Of a stretch of 57,879 nt of DNA, positions 41,958-51,010 are shown piece after piece. The stretch spans positions 1 to 57,879 of the forward strand of contig CAXTBC010000021.1 in NCBI GenBank assembly GCA_964242595.1, in the 5' to 3' direction. Made by a program: the position numbers and the translations under genes. The stretch is from BOG-908 sp964242595 (GTDB lineage: Bacteria > Pseudomonadota > Alphaproteobacteria > Acetobacterales > Acetobacteraceae). Under the pieces are notes generated by a model. The model did no database searches and had not been told where the DNA came from. It saw only the letters and a program-made list of their open reading frames with translations. Every line of letters starts with the position of its first letter. The stretch's first letter is position 1.

Positions 41958-42003
41958 ACTGCGTGCTGCGCACGACGGGGTTTGGGGCAGAGCCCCATGC
42001 TTA
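41950..42003. repeat. Family-2 element, right end with arm module
   Basis: GTCACGCGACTGCGTGCTGC followed by GCACGACGGGGTTTGG and GGCAGAGCCCCATGC. It has the same module order as the copy at 11845. It lies between the broken LysR gene and the pspF stop. Confidence 0.8.
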
Positions 42004-42013
42004 CCTTCCGCCA

Positions 42014-43117
<1,104 letters not shown>

Positions 43118-43163
43118 ACAGGCTGGAGGTCGCGAACCGCAAGGCCGGTCAAAAGTCCATCCA

Positions 43164-43176
43164 GATCAACGGTTTA
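43164..43176. promoter_or_regulatory. IHF-like binding site
   Basis: GATCAACGGTTTA matches the IHF consensus WATCAANNNNTTR at 12 of 13 positions (first base G). It lies seven bases upstream of the sigma-54 promoter, between divergent pspF and psp genes, where IHF assists PspF in enterobacteria. One short match could be chance. Confidence 0.5.
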
Positions 43177-43182
43177 CGTCTC

Positions 43183-43198
43183 TGGCACGGCACCTGCA
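43183..43198 (+). promoter_or_regulatory. Sigma-54 (-24/-12) promoter of the psp operon
   Basis: TGGCACGGCACCTGCA matches TGGCACGNNNNTTGCW apart from one base (CTGCA). It lies 51 bases before the first gene of the psp operon and downstream of divergent pspF, the expected place. Confidence 0.85.
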
Positions 43199-43248
43199 AT
43201 CACTCAATCAGGCCAGCGAAGGCCGCAACATCAACCAGGAGACACACC

Positions 43249-43455
43249 ATGACGACCATGAGCTTCGACACCACCGGCTTCACCACCTTCGCCGCGAACC
43301 GCTCGCCGCGCCAGTCCTTCGCCGCACGCCTGGCGGTGCTGCAGGCGCGCCAGGAGCAGGCGCCGCATTTGACGGCCGTGTTCGGCGTGGCCGCCCGCTT
43401 CGCCCTGGCCGCCGTGCCTGCCGGCGCGCTGGCTTGGCTGTTCGTCTTCGTCTGA
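43249..43455 (+). CDS. Small membrane protein, first gene of the psp operon
   Basis: A 68-residue protein not recognised from any family. Residues 1-40 are polar (MTTMSFDTTGFTTFAANRSP, then SFAARLAVLQARQEQAPHLT). Residues 42-68 are a hydrophobic helix (AVFGVAARFALAAVPAGALA, then WLFVFV). AGGAG is seven bases before the ATG. It lies between the sigma-54 promoter and pspA, so it is expected to be made in the same stress response. Enterobacterial psp operons have no gene in this position. It may help anchor or signal at the membrane; that is inference. Confidence 0.75.
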   Translation: MTTMSFDTTGFTTFAANRSPRQSFAARLAVLQARQEQAPHLTAVFGVAARFALAAVPAGALAWLFVFV

Positions 43456-43494
43456 ACGCGGCATCATCCCACCCCTGAGCCAAGGAACCCTGCC

Positions 43495-44220
43495 ATGGGC
43501 ATCTTCTCCCGCCTTGCGGACATCGTGAACTCCAACCTCAACGCCCTGCTCGCCAGTGCCGAAGACCCGGAGAAGATCATCCGCCTCATCATCCAGGAGA
43601 TGGAGGACACGCTCGTAGAGGTCCGCTCCTCGGCGGTCCGCAGCATCGCCGAGCGGCGCGAGATGGAACGCCGGCTGGAGGCGCTCAAGCGCGAGGAGGA
43701 GGACTGGCAGGCCAAGGCCGAGCTGGCGCTGACCCGCGGGCGCGAGGACCTGGCCCGCGGCGCCCTGCTGGCGCGCAGCCACCGCGCCCAGGCCCGCGTG
43801 AGCGTGGAACAGCAGGTGGCGCAGCTGGTGGCCGGCCTGGCCCAGCAGAACGAGGACATCAGCAAGTTGCAGACCAAGCTGGCAGACGCCAAGGCGCGCG
43901 AGCAGAGCTTCGCCCAGCGCCGCACCACCGCCGGCAACCGCTTCCGGGTGCGCGACAAGCTGCACGACGAGCGGATCAACGACGCCTTCCTTCGCTTCGA
44001 GACGGCCGAGCGCCAGCTGGACCACATGGAGGGTCGCGTGGAAGCCTACGACCTCGGCCGCACCCCGGCCCGCGGCCCGACGCTGGACGAGGAGCTGGCG
44101 ACGCTGGCGGCCGACGCCAGCATGAGCGATGAGCTGGAAGCGCTGAAGGCGCGCTTGGGCAACCGCATCCCGAACGGCGCCCCCAATGGCTCCCCGGCCG
44201 GCAGTAAGACAGAAGGCTAG
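43495..44220 (+). CDS. pspA: Phage shock protein A
   Basis: A 241-residue coiled-coil protein of the PspA/IM30 (ESCRT-III-like) family. It starts MGIFSRLADIVNSNLNALLA, the amphipathic membrane-binding helix, then DPEKIIRLIIQEMEDTLVEV, a long coiled coil to about residue 190, and a final helix (ATLAADASMSDELEALKARL). It binds stressed membrane, maintains the proton gradient and restrains PspF. The C-terminal tail after residue 222 is Gly/Pro/Ser-rich (NGAPNGSPAGSKTEG), longer than in E. coli. The operon order promoter, small gene, pspA, pspB, pspC is intact. Confidence 0.96.
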   Translation: MGIFSRLADIVNSNLNALLASAEDPEKIIRLIIQEMEDTLVEVRSSAVRSIAERREMERRLEALKREEEDWQAKAELALTRGREDLARGALLARSHRAQARVSVEQQVAQLVAGLAQQNEDISKLQTKLADAKAREQSFAQRRTTAGNRFRVRDKLHDERINDAFLRFETAERQLDHMEGRVEAYDLGRTPARGPTLDEELATLAADASMSDELEALKARLGNRIPNGAPNGSPAGSKTEG

Positions 44221-44229
44221 GGCCGTGCC

Positions 44230-44523
44230 ATGAGAGGCGAAGACGTCGCAGCCCTGGCCATCGCCGGCAACCACGCCAGCGAGGCCCTCTACGTCACCGC
44301 CATCGTCTTCGGCACGATCCTGCTCATCTGCCTGGGCGTGCCCGCGTTGGTGATGAACTATCGCCTCAAGACCCGTGCCCTGGCCGCGGCCGAGTCACAG
44401 GACAGCACCGCCACGAAGGGCCTGTGGGACACCGCGCGGCGCATGGAAGAGCGGATCGGCTATCTTGAACAGGTGCTGGACACCGAGGTGCCCGGCTGGC
44501 GCAACAGGAGCAATGTGCGATGA
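44230..44523 (+). CDS. pspB: Phage shock protein B
   Basis: A 97-residue protein. It has an N-terminal transmembrane helix (ALYVTAIVFGTILLICLGVP) and a cytoplasmic tail with the PspB-like amphipathic coil (TARRMEERIGYLEQVLDTEV, then PGWRN, the conserved PspB ending). With PspC it senses membrane stress and frees PspF from PspA. The N-terminal part is some 15 residues longer than in enterobacteria. ATG is nine bases after the pspA stop; its stop overlaps the pspC start by four bases (ATGA). Confidence 0.92.
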   Translation: MRGEDVAALAIAGNHASEALYVTAIVFGTILLICLGVPALVMNYRLKTRALAAAESQDSTATKGLWDTARRMEERIGYLEQVLDTEVPGWRNRSNVR

Positions 44524-44873
44524 GTGCGACGATCGCGGCCAGGGTCCAGGCCTGGGGTACGCGTGATACCGGAATCGTCAGGGGCGTCTGCGTCCGCATC
44601 GCCGAACGCGCCGGCGTGCCGGTCTGGATGCCGCGCCTGGCCTTCCTGATCTTCGGCGTGCTGCACTGGCTGCTCGCGCTGATCGCCTACGTCGTCCTGG
44701 CCCGCGTGATGCGCGCCCGGCCGCCTTTCGTCACTACACCGGACGGCCCCCCGCCCAGCGCGGTGCGCGACCGGTTCAGCGCGCTCGATGCACGGCTGGC
44801 GGCTATGGAGGCGTCCACGCTGCAGCAGGAGACGACGTTGCGCCGGGCGTTCCGGGACCTGGAGCGCGGGTAG
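44520..44873 (+). CDS. pspC: Phage shock protein C (PspC domain)
   Basis: A 117-residue protein. The PspC domain runs from about 18 to 68: DTGIVRGVCVRIAERAGVPV, then PRLAFLIFGVLHWLLALIAY, a hydrophobic segment with the WLLALIAYVVL helix. The C-terminal 40 residues form a coiled-coil-like helix (FSALDARLAAMEASTLQQET). It sits in the inner membrane with PspB and transmits stress to PspA. It starts inside the pspB stop (ATGA), so the two are coupled. A complete family-1 element follows the stop. Confidence 0.93.
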   Translation: MSATIAARVQAWGTRDTGIVRGVCVRIAERAGVPVWMPRLAFLIFGVLHWLLALIAYVVLARVMRARPPFVTTPDGPPPSAVRDRFSALDARLAAMEASTLQQETTLRRAFRDLERG

Positions 44874-44879
44874 TTTGCC

Positions 44880-45012
44880 TAAGCAAGAAAGCAGTCCTTT
44901 TCTGAAAAAAAGGACCAAAAAACTTTTGCTCCCTGTCGGGTGGTTCAGGGCAGGGGCGCGACAGCGGAGTCAAAAGTCTTTTGCTTCTTTTCTTCAGAAA
45001 AGAAGGCCTTTC
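44880..45012. repeat. Family-1 palindromic element, complete, reverse order (C arm, then A arm)
   Basis: The left arm has GTCC / GGAC closing pairs (C type), the right arm CTTC / GAAG (A type). The 44-base spacer at 44928-44971 is the reverse complement of the one at 31375-31418 except for one base. It lies between pspC and the sulfotransferase gene and carries AGAAGG just before the latter. Confidence 0.9.
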
Positions 45013-45016
45013 TCCC

Positions 45017-45928
45017 TTGCCTAAACGTCGAACCAAACGCCCCCTGGTCATGGTGCTAGGCATGCACCGCAGCGGCACTTCCCTCTGCGCCAACATGCTG
45101 CACGAGCTCGGCGTGGACATCGCCGAAGCCGCCGGCCCGTCGGCCGCCAACCAGCGCGGCCATTGGGAACGCCCCCGCATCAACGACCTGCACGACGCCG
45201 TGCTCGCCATCTTTGGCCGCGGCTGGGACCTGCCGGCGCACCACCTGGCGCTGCCCGAGGACTGGTGGACGGACCCGCGCGTGGAGCCGATCCGCCGCGA
45301 CATCGCCGGTTTCCTGGAGCGCAGCATGACCGGCCCGCGGCTGTTCGGCTTCAAGGACCCGCGCACCGCGCGCCTGCTGCCGCTTTGGCCTGCCATACTG
45401 GACGAGCTGGGGCTGCAGCCCGTCACCGTCTTCTGCGTCCGCGACCCCGCGCAGGTGGCACGCAGCATCAACGACCGCGACCGCCTGGCCGCCGACCAGG
45501 CCGCCTACCGCTGGCTCGTCTACAACGCCCAGGCCGTGCACGGCGTAGGGACCGGGCGCGTCTGCGTCATCAACTACGAGGCGTGGTTCACCGACCCTGC
45601 CGCCACGCTGGACCGCCTCGCGCACTTCGTCGGCCTGCCGGCGCGGCCGGAGCTGGTCTCGGTGATCGACGAGGGGCTGCGCCACGACGCGCTGGCGATG
45701 GCCGACCCGGTGCCGCCGGTGGCGGCACGGCTGCACCGCGCGATCGCGGCGGCCGGCGAGCGCTTCGACGCGCGGCTGCTGGACCTGGCCGAGACGATCC
45801 TGGGCTGCGAGCACGCCGTGATGCCGTTCCTGCGCGACGCGGCGCTGCTGCCGCTGAGCGTGGCCGAGCAGAACCGTGCGATTGCGGATTTGCACTTGCT
45901 GGTGGAGCGGTTGCGGACTTCTGCTTGA
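45017..45928 (+). CDS. Sulfotransferase family protein
   Basis: About 303 residues. The 5'-phosphosulfate-binding loop is GMHRSGTSLCANMLHELG at about 16-33; a second conserved block is FGFKDPRTARLLPLW near 108; VCVINYEAWFTDPAATLDRL follows near 180. This is the Sulfotransfer_3-like pattern of bacterial carbohydrate or lipid sulfotransferases, using PAPS. The TTG at 45017 has AGAAGG, from the family-1 repeat, ten bases upstream; the ATG at 45050 would start directly before the loop but has no ribosome site. The acceptor is unknown; adjacency to GT61 genes suggests a surface glycan. A decayed family-1 element follows. Confidence 0.82.
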   Translation: MPKRRTKRPLVMVLGMHRSGTSLCANMLHELGVDIAEAAGPSAANQRGHWERPRINDLHDAVLAIFGRGWDLPAHHLALPEDWWTDPRVEPIRRDIAGFLERSMTGPRLFGFKDPRTARLLPLWPAILDELGLQPVTVFCVRDPAQVARSINDRDRLAADQAAYRWLVYNAQAVHGVGTGRVCVINYEAWFTDPAATLDRLAHFVGLPARPELVSVIDEGLRHDALAMADPVPPVAARLHRAIAAAGERFDARLLDLAETILGCEHAVMPFLRDAALLPLSVAEQNRAIADLHLLVERLRTSA

Positions 45929-45951
45929 GAAAGGCGAAGGTTAGCTTATCG

Positions 45952-46106
45952 AAGACAAGCAGTCCTTTTTTGAAAAAAAGGACCAAAAAACTTTTGCTTC
46001 CCGCGTTCGAGGCAGCCGTGTGCTGCTGGATAAATCGAGCTCGTTGATGCGGCTCAGGGGCAAAAATCTTTCGCCTCTCTTTTTTCAAAAAGGGCTTTGC
46101 TGGCTT
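45952..46106. repeat. Family-1 element, C arm with decayed second arm
   Basis: The left arm GTCCTTTTTTG, AAAAAAAGGAC is intact (C type). The right arm is eroded (CTCTTTTTTCAAAAAGGGC) and the spacer differs from other copies. With the next repeat it fills the 317-base gap before the GT61 gene; no gene is seen. Confidence 0.72.
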
Positions 46107-46156
46107 CGCAACGATCAGCCTTACGTCAGGCTGGCATTAATCTACCGCGAGGGACC

Positions 46157-46222
46157 CTAAACGAACGGGGGTCTGGGGCCTCGAGGCCCCAGCGGGGTTT
46201 GGGGCAGAGCCCCATGCTTCCT
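46157..46222. repeat. Family-2 element, right half
   Basis: AACGGGGGTCTGGGGCC, TCGAGGCCCCAGCGGGG, TTTGGGGCAGAGCCCC. The left hairpin is missing. It lies 23 bases downstream of the GT61 stop codon. Confidence 0.85.
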
Positions 46223-46245
46223 TACTCGCACCAGCGCGCTGAACA

Positions 46246-47322
46246 TCAAACCAACAAAACCTCCAGCCCCCGCCGGAACTCCCCAACCTCGACCACGCCA
46301 GTCTCCCCCGCAAATACATACCCCACCGACTGTCCCAACGCCGCGCACAGCCCCGTCTGCAAGAACCCAGGCTCGTGCCCCACGCCCCGCCACGCGCACA
46401 CCGCGGCACCGGGCGCGGCCAGCACGCTGTCGTGCAACGCAACCCCGTAGGGCCCAACGATGTGCGACGCTCGGCCGAACACCGCCAGGCGCTCGGCCAG
46501 GTCCATCGCCGCCGGAGCCACCACGCGAAAGCCCGCGCTCACCGCCTCGGCCTCCAGCACCTCGGCGTTGCCAGGCCCGCCGCCGCCTTGCACGTAGAGC
46601 CTGTCCTTCAACTCGGGTGCGCCCAGGCCCAGGCCCGCCCGCGCGCGCTCCACCCAGAACCGTGCCGCCGCGCCGAACCCCGCGCTCAGCCGCTCGCCCT
46701 GCCGCAGCACCGTGGGCAGCAGCAGCAGGTCCGTCCGGATCACCTCTTCCCAATGCGCGTAACGCACCACCTGCTCCGGCGCGAACCCAAGCCACGCCAG
46801 CACGTCCTCCACGCGCGGCGGCAGCGTGGCCGGCACGAGGAACCGCAACCCCGCCAGCGCGTGCCCTGCCTGTTCCAGCAGCCACAGCCGCGGCAGGTAG
46901 TCGATCACCAGCTGGCCGTAGGATTCCTCGGCCGGCCCGAACAGCGGCACCAGCGGCCCCGGCACGAAGCGGACCGGCAGGTTCGCGCCGTTCAGCCGGC
47001 CGGCGATGGCGGCTACGTGCTCGGGCGGCAGGTTCAGCCTGGCCCCGCAGAACGCGACGCCGTCGCGCAAAGCAACCCCGGTGGGCCCCACCGCCGCGTC
47101 GGCCAGCGCGTAGCAGCCGGTCTCCGGCGTCTCGATCTGGCCGTAGATGCTGCGCGCGGCGGCTGCCCCCGAGGCGCCGAACAGGAACGCCGGCGGCGGC
47201 GCGGGCGAGCGCCCGGCAGCCTCCACCAGGCGGAAGCTCGCCAGCGGCTCCTCCATGCGGGCGGCGTGGCCGGCCAGGTCGGCTATGCGCAGCGTCGGGG
47301 CCACGGGCTGGTTCTGGCTCAT
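46246..47322 (-). CDS. Glycosyltransferase family 61 protein (2)
   Basis: A 358-residue cytoplasmic protein of the GT61 (DUF563) family. SYGQLVIDYLPRLWLLEQAG at about 133-152 is the family landmark with the YLPRLW helix; TDLLLLPTVLRQGERLSAGF follows; the C-terminal GT-B half has ASHIVGPYGVALHDSVLAAP, the GxxGxxLxN-like site. It transfers a pentose or hexose in eukaryotic relatives; in bacteria the substrate is usually unknown. The ATG overlaps the stop of the upstream GT61 gene by four bases (ATGA). It is the last gene of a murJ-GT61-GT61 operon. The tandem pair shares the same layout and probably arose by duplication. Confidence 0.87.
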   Translation of the reverse strand: MSQNQPVAPTLRIADLAGHAARMEEPLASFRLVEAAGRSPAPPPAFLFGASGAAAARSIYGQIETPETGCYALADAAVGPTGVALRDGVAFCGARLNLPPEHVAAIAGRLNGANLPVRFVPGPLVPLFGPAEESYGQLVIDYLPRLWLLEQAGHALAGLRFLVPATLPPRVEDVLAWLGFAPEQVVRYAHWEEVIRTDLLLLPTVLRQGERLSAGFGAAARFWVERARAGLGLGAPELKDRLYVQGGGGPGNAEVLEAEAVSAGFRVVAPAAMDLAERLAVFGRASHIVGPYGVALHDSVLAAPGAAVCAWRGVGHEPGFLQTGLCAALGQSVGYVFAGETGVVEVGEFRRGLEVLLV

Positions 47323-48410
47323 CGCCTGGTCTCCTCGGCCGCGAGTTCGGCCACGTCGAGTGCGCGTTCGAACTCCTCCGGCCGGATGGTGAAGCGCTGG
47401 TTCGTGTCGCCTTCGGTGCGGCCCAGCACGTAGCCCGCGCGCTGGCCCAGCGCGTCTGCCACGCCGGACTGGATGAAGCTGGGGTGGCGCGCCGTGCCGC
47501 GCAGCGCCACGGCCAGCGTGCCCGCCGCCGCGTATACCGTGCCGTGCATCGCCGAGCCGTACTCGCCGGCCACAATACGCGCGCCGGCAAAGACGGCCAC
47601 CTGGGCCGCCAGGTCCAGCCCCTGCGGGTGGATGATCCTGAAGCCGCGCGCAGCGGCCACCGCCTCGATAGCGGCGCGATTGGTCAGCAGGCGGGCCGCC
47701 GGCGCCTGGGCGCGCGACAGCCACACGCGCGGGCCCGCGCCCGGGCGGCCGGACGCCGCCGCGCGCGGCCCTGCCGTCCAGAACGCGGTGGCCGGGGCCA
47801 GCAGGGGCGAGACCCGGTTGTGGGTGCGCAGGCCGGTGGGCATCACCAGCAGGTCGGTCCGCAGCCTTTCGTGCCAGTAGCGGTAGCGCACCAGCTGGCT
47901 GTCCCTGATGCCGAGCCGGGCCAGCAGGCGGGTGGCGAACGGCCGGAGGTCGGGCGGCACGGCGAAGCGGGTGGTCAGGATGTCGTAGCCGGCCTGCGCC
48001 AGCACCCACAGCCGCGGCAGGAAATCCACCAGCCAGTGCCCGTAGGTTTCGTGGCCGGGGCCGTACACCACCGCCAGCGGGCCGCGCACGTGGCGCACCG
48101 GCAGGTCGGCCGCGCGTAGCCGCCTGGTGACGGTGGCCACGTGGTGCGGCGAGTGCAGGAAGGCCTGCCCGCTGAACGCCACGCCGTCCTTGATCGCGAT
48201 CCCGGTGGGCGCCAGGGTCGCGTCTTCCACCGTGTAGCAGCCGACCGCGCCCAGCGCCGTCTGGCCGAACAGCTCCTCGTGCACCGTCCGGTTGGCGGGG
48301 CCGAACAGGAACAGCGGCGCCGGCGCTGCGCTGCGGGTGGCTGGCGCCAGCGCGGCAAATCCGATGCGGGGGGCCGCGCCGGACTGGTGGTGTGCCGCGA
48401 TATCGGTCAA
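47319..48410 (-). CDS. Glycosyltransferase family 61 protein (1)
   Basis: A 363-residue GT61 protein. It has the same landmarks as its neighbour: ETYGHWLVDFLPRLWVLAQA with the catalytic-region His, RTDLLVMPTGLRTHNRVSPL, and IVAGEYGSAMHGTVYAAAG near 290. The HW in the first block fits the family better than its downstream paralogue, which has QL. It starts with a TTG at 48410 that overlaps the murJ stop (TTGA), so it is coupled to murJ. A role in surface glycan synthesis is inferred; the acceptor may be a lipid-linked sugar. Confidence 0.87.
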   Translation of the reverse strand: MTDIAAHHQSGAAPRIGFAALAPATRSAAPAPLFLFGPANRTVHEELFGQTALGAVGCYTVEDATLAPTGIAIKDGVAFSGQAFLHSPHHVATVTRRLRAADLPVRHVRGPLAVVYGPGHETYGHWLVDFLPRLWVLAQAGYDILTTRFAVPPDLRPFATRLLARLGIRDSQLVRYRYWHERLRTDLLVMPTGLRTHNRVSPLLAPATAFWTAGPRAAASGRPGAGPRVWLSRAQAPAARLLTNRAAIEAVAAARGFRIIHPQGLDLAAQVAVFAGARIVAGEYGSAMHGTVYAAAGTLAVALRGTARHPSFIQSGVADALGQRAGYVLGRTEGDTNQRFTIRPEEFERALDVAELAAEETRR

Positions 48411-49951
48411 ACGGCCGCCGCCGCGGCCACTACCGGCGCCTTGCGGCGCACCACGCGGTGCAGCCCCAGGGCCGCCGCGCCGGCGGCATACACGGCCGCG
48501 CCGCCGGCCACCAGCGCGCCCAGCGAGACCACGCTGACGTGCACGCCGGCATTCGGCACCAGGCGGTCACGCAAGCCCCAAAGCACCAGCGCCATCACCG
48601 CCGTGGCGGCGCACATGCGGCCCAGGCGCGACCACAGCATGCGGTCCGGCACCAGGTAGCCGCGGCGCAGCAGGAAGATGGTCAGCAGCACCACGTTCAC
48701 CGTCATCGCCAGGGTGGTGGCCAGCGGCGGGCCCACATGCTGCAACGGGCGCATGAGGGCCAGGCTGAGTGCCAAGTTCAGGCCGAGGATGCCGGTGCCG
48801 ATCTTCACCGGCGTGGCCATGTCGCCGCGCGCGAAGAAGCCGGGGCCCAGCACCTTGATCAGCACGAAGGCGGGCAGGCCGGCGGCGTAGGCGGACAGCG
48901 ACTGCGCGCTCTGCGAGGCGTCCGCGTTGGTGAAGGCGCGGTGCACGAACAGCACCTGCATCACCGGGTCGGCGATGATCGACAGCGCGGCGGCGGCGGG
49001 CAGCGTCAGCAGCATCGCATACTCGATGCCGCGGTTGAGCGAGTCCAACGCCTGGTCGGCGCGGTTGGCACTGATCTGGCGCGCCATCAGCGGCAGCAGC
49101 GCGGTGCTGACGGCGGTGCCCAAAACGCCGAGCGGCAACTGGTTCACCCGGTCGGCGAAGTACATGAACGACACTGATTTCTGCGGCAGGTAGGTGCCGA
49201 TCACCGTGTCCACCGCCAGGCTGATCTGGGTGACGCCGGCGCCCACCAGGCCGGGCGCCATGCGCAGCAGCAGCAGGCGCATGCGCGGCGTCATGCGCGG
49301 GCGCGGCAGATGCAGCCGCATGCCGCTGCGCCGCACCGCCCAGTAGAGCAGCGCCAGCTGTGCGATGCCGCTCAACGAAACGCCAATCGCCAGCGCGTGT
49401 GCGGTGGTGGGCACGAACGGCACCAGCGCGTACATCGAGCCAATGGCGAACGCGTTGTACAGCAGCGGCGCCGCGGCCGCCGCCACGAAGCGGTTCAGCG
49501 CATTCAGCACGCCGGACAGCAGGGCGGCCAGGCAGATCAGCAGCAGATAGGGAAAGGCGAGGCGGGAGAGCACCACCGTCAGCTCGAACTTGGCCGGGTC
49601 GTCGGCGAAGCCGGCGGCGATGACGTGCAGGAACGGGCGCATGAACACCTCGCCCAGCACGGTCAGGATCACCAGCCAGAAGGCCAGCACTGCCGCGGCT
49701 TCTTCGGTGAAGCCGCGGGCGACGTCCTCGCCCTCGGTGGTGAGCAGGCCGGAGAACACCGGAACGAAGGCGGAGTTGAACGCGCCCTCGCCGAACAGCC
49801 GGCGGAACAGGTTGGGCAGGCGGTTGGCGACGAGGAAGGCGTCCGATAGTGCCCCGGCGCCGAGGAAGGCGGCGATCAGCTGGTCGCGCACCAGGCCGAG
49901 GATGCGGCTGGCCATGGTCCAGCTGCCGACGGTCATGATGCCTTTAAGCAT
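48407..49951 (-). CDS. murJ: Lipid II flippase MurJ
   Basis: A 514-residue polytopic membrane protein with about 14 helices, the MOP-superfamily MurJ/MviN. It starts MLKGIMTVGSWTMASRILGL, and GAGALSDAFLVANRLPNLFR and LFGEGAFNSAFVPVFS are the conserved first-loop blocks. It flips lipid II for peptidoglycan synthesis. The start at 49951 follows the A arm of a family-1 element, with AGAAGG 12 bases upstream, a loose ribosome site. It leads the operon with two GT61 genes (TTGA and ATGA overlaps), so peptidoglycan precursor transport and glycan transfer appear co-expressed. Confidence 0.95.
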   Translation of the reverse strand: MLKGIMTVGSWTMASRILGLVRDQLIAAFLGAGALSDAFLVANRLPNLFRRLFGEGAFNSAFVPVFSGLLTTEGEDVARGFTEEAAAVLAFWLVILTVLGEVFMRPFLHVIAAGFADDPAKFELTVVLSRLAFPYLLLICLAALLSGVLNALNRFVAAAAAPLLYNAFAIGSMYALVPFVPTTAHALAIGVSLSGIAQLALLYWAVRRSGMRLHLPRPRMTPRMRLLLLRMAPGLVGAGVTQISLAVDTVIGTYLPQKSVSFMYFADRVNQLPLGVLGTAVSTALLPLMARQISANRADQALDSLNRGIEYAMLLTLPAAAALSIIADPVMQVLFVHRAFTNADASQSAQSLSAYAAGLPAFVLIKVLGPGFFARGDMATPVKIGTGILGLNLALSLALMRPLQHVGPPLATTLAMTVNVVLLTIFLLRRGYLVPDRMLWSRLGRMCAATAVMALVLWGLRDRLVPNAGVHVSVVSLGALVAGGAAVYAAGAAALGLHRVVRRKAPVVAAAAAV

Positions 49952-49952
49952 G

Positions 49953-50075
49953 AGGAAGGAAGGCCTTCTTTTTTGAAAAAAAGAAGCAAAAAACTTTTGA
50001 CTTCTGTGAGTCCCCGACAGGGAGCAAAAGTTTTTTGGTTCTTTTTTTCAAAAAAGAACTGCTTCCTTGCTTGTC
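49953..50075. repeat. Family-1 palindromic element, complete (A arm, then B arm)
   Basis: A arm on the left (CTTC / GAAG), B arm on the right (GTTC / GAAC). The spacer is short, with GACTTCTGTGAGTC and CCCGACAGGGAGC. It lies between gpsA (stop 50081) and the start of murJ. Confidence 0.88.
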
Positions 50076-50080
50076 TTTCA

Positions 50081-51010
50081 TTACTCTTCATCCCGCCGTG
50101 GCCGAGAGAGTAGCCGCGCCAGCGAGTCGGCCACCGTCAGCCGTCTTGCCAGCAGGTCGGCAACCGTGGCGCAGATCGGCATCTCCAGCCCCGCTGCCCT
50201 GCCCACCAGCGCGGGTGCGGTGGCCACCCCCTCCACGACAGGGCCGCCCGCCGGCGGCGGCGACGCGCCGCGGCCCAGCGCCAGGCCGTAGGCGAAGTTG
50301 CGGCTGGCCGGCCCGGTGCAGGTGAGCACAAGGTCGCCCAGGCCGGACAGGCCGGACGCCGTCTCCGCGCGGCCGCCCTGGGCCACGATCAGGCGAGAGA
50401 GCTCGGCCAGGCCGCGCGCAATCAGCGCGGCGCGCGCGTTCTCGCCGTAGCCGGCGCCGATCACCACGCCGGCGGCGATGGCGATGACGTTCTTGGCCGC
50501 GCCGCCGAGCTGGGCGCCTACCGGGTCATCGCTGCCGTAAAGGCGGAAGGCAGGCGTGGCGAGCAGGCCGATCATCTGCGCGCGGAACGCCGCGTCGGCG
50601 CGGCTGCTGGCCACCAGCGAGGCTGCGGGCAGGCCGGCGGCAACCTCGCCGGCGAAGTTGGGCCCGGTCAGGACGGCTGCCGGTCGGCCGGGAGCCGACA
50701 CGGCAACAACTTCGAGCGGCAGCATACCCGTGCCGGCCTCTACGCCCTTGCAGCAGACCAGCAGGCCGGGCGTGTCGGACGCCAGCAAGCCCAGCGCCGC
50801 GCGCAGGCTCTGGGTGGGCACGGCCAGGATCACCGGAATACCGGTGGGAAGCCGCATGGCGAGCGTGATGCCGGCCGGCAGGGCAACGTGCTCCGCGCGG
50901 TGCCGCGCTGCCTCGCGCACCGTCAGCGTGACGTCGGCTCCCGCGCGGGCGGCCAGGATGGCCAGCGCGGTGCCCCAGGCGCCCGCGCCCACGATGACGA
51001 CCCTACTCAT
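50081..51010 (-). CDS. gpsA: Glycerol-3-phosphate dehydrogenase [NAD(P)+]
   Basis: A 309-residue protein. The Rossmann motif VVIVGAGAWGTALAILAARA is at 3-22; ILAVPTQSLRAALGLLASD and LLVCCKGVEAGTGMLPLE are cofactor-site blocks; LTGPNFAGEVAAGLPAASLV and GGAAKNVIAIAAGVVIGAGY carry the catalytic Lys, and LSGLGDLVLTCTGPASRNF the substrate loop. It reduces dihydroxyacetone phosphate to sn-glycerol 3-phosphate for phospholipid synthesis. The start overlaps the rlmJ stop by eight bases, so the two are co-translated. It is downstream of tsaD and rlmJ on the same strand, a frequent neighbourhood in alphaproteobacteria. Confidence 0.96.
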   Translation of the reverse strand: MSRVVIVGAGAWGTALAILAARAGADVTLTVREAARHRAEHVALPAGITLAMRLPTGIPVILAVPTQSLRAALGLLASDTPGLLVCCKGVEAGTGMLPLEVVAVSAPGRPAAVLTGPNFAGEVAAGLPAASLVASSRADAAFRAQMIGLLATPAFRLYGSDDPVGAQLGGAAKNVIAIAAGVVIGAGYGENARAALIARGLAELSRLIVAQGGRAETASGLSGLGDLVLTCTGPASRNFAYGLALGRGASPPPAGGPVVEGVATAPALVGRAAGLEMPICATVADLLARRLTVADSLARLLSRPRRDEE

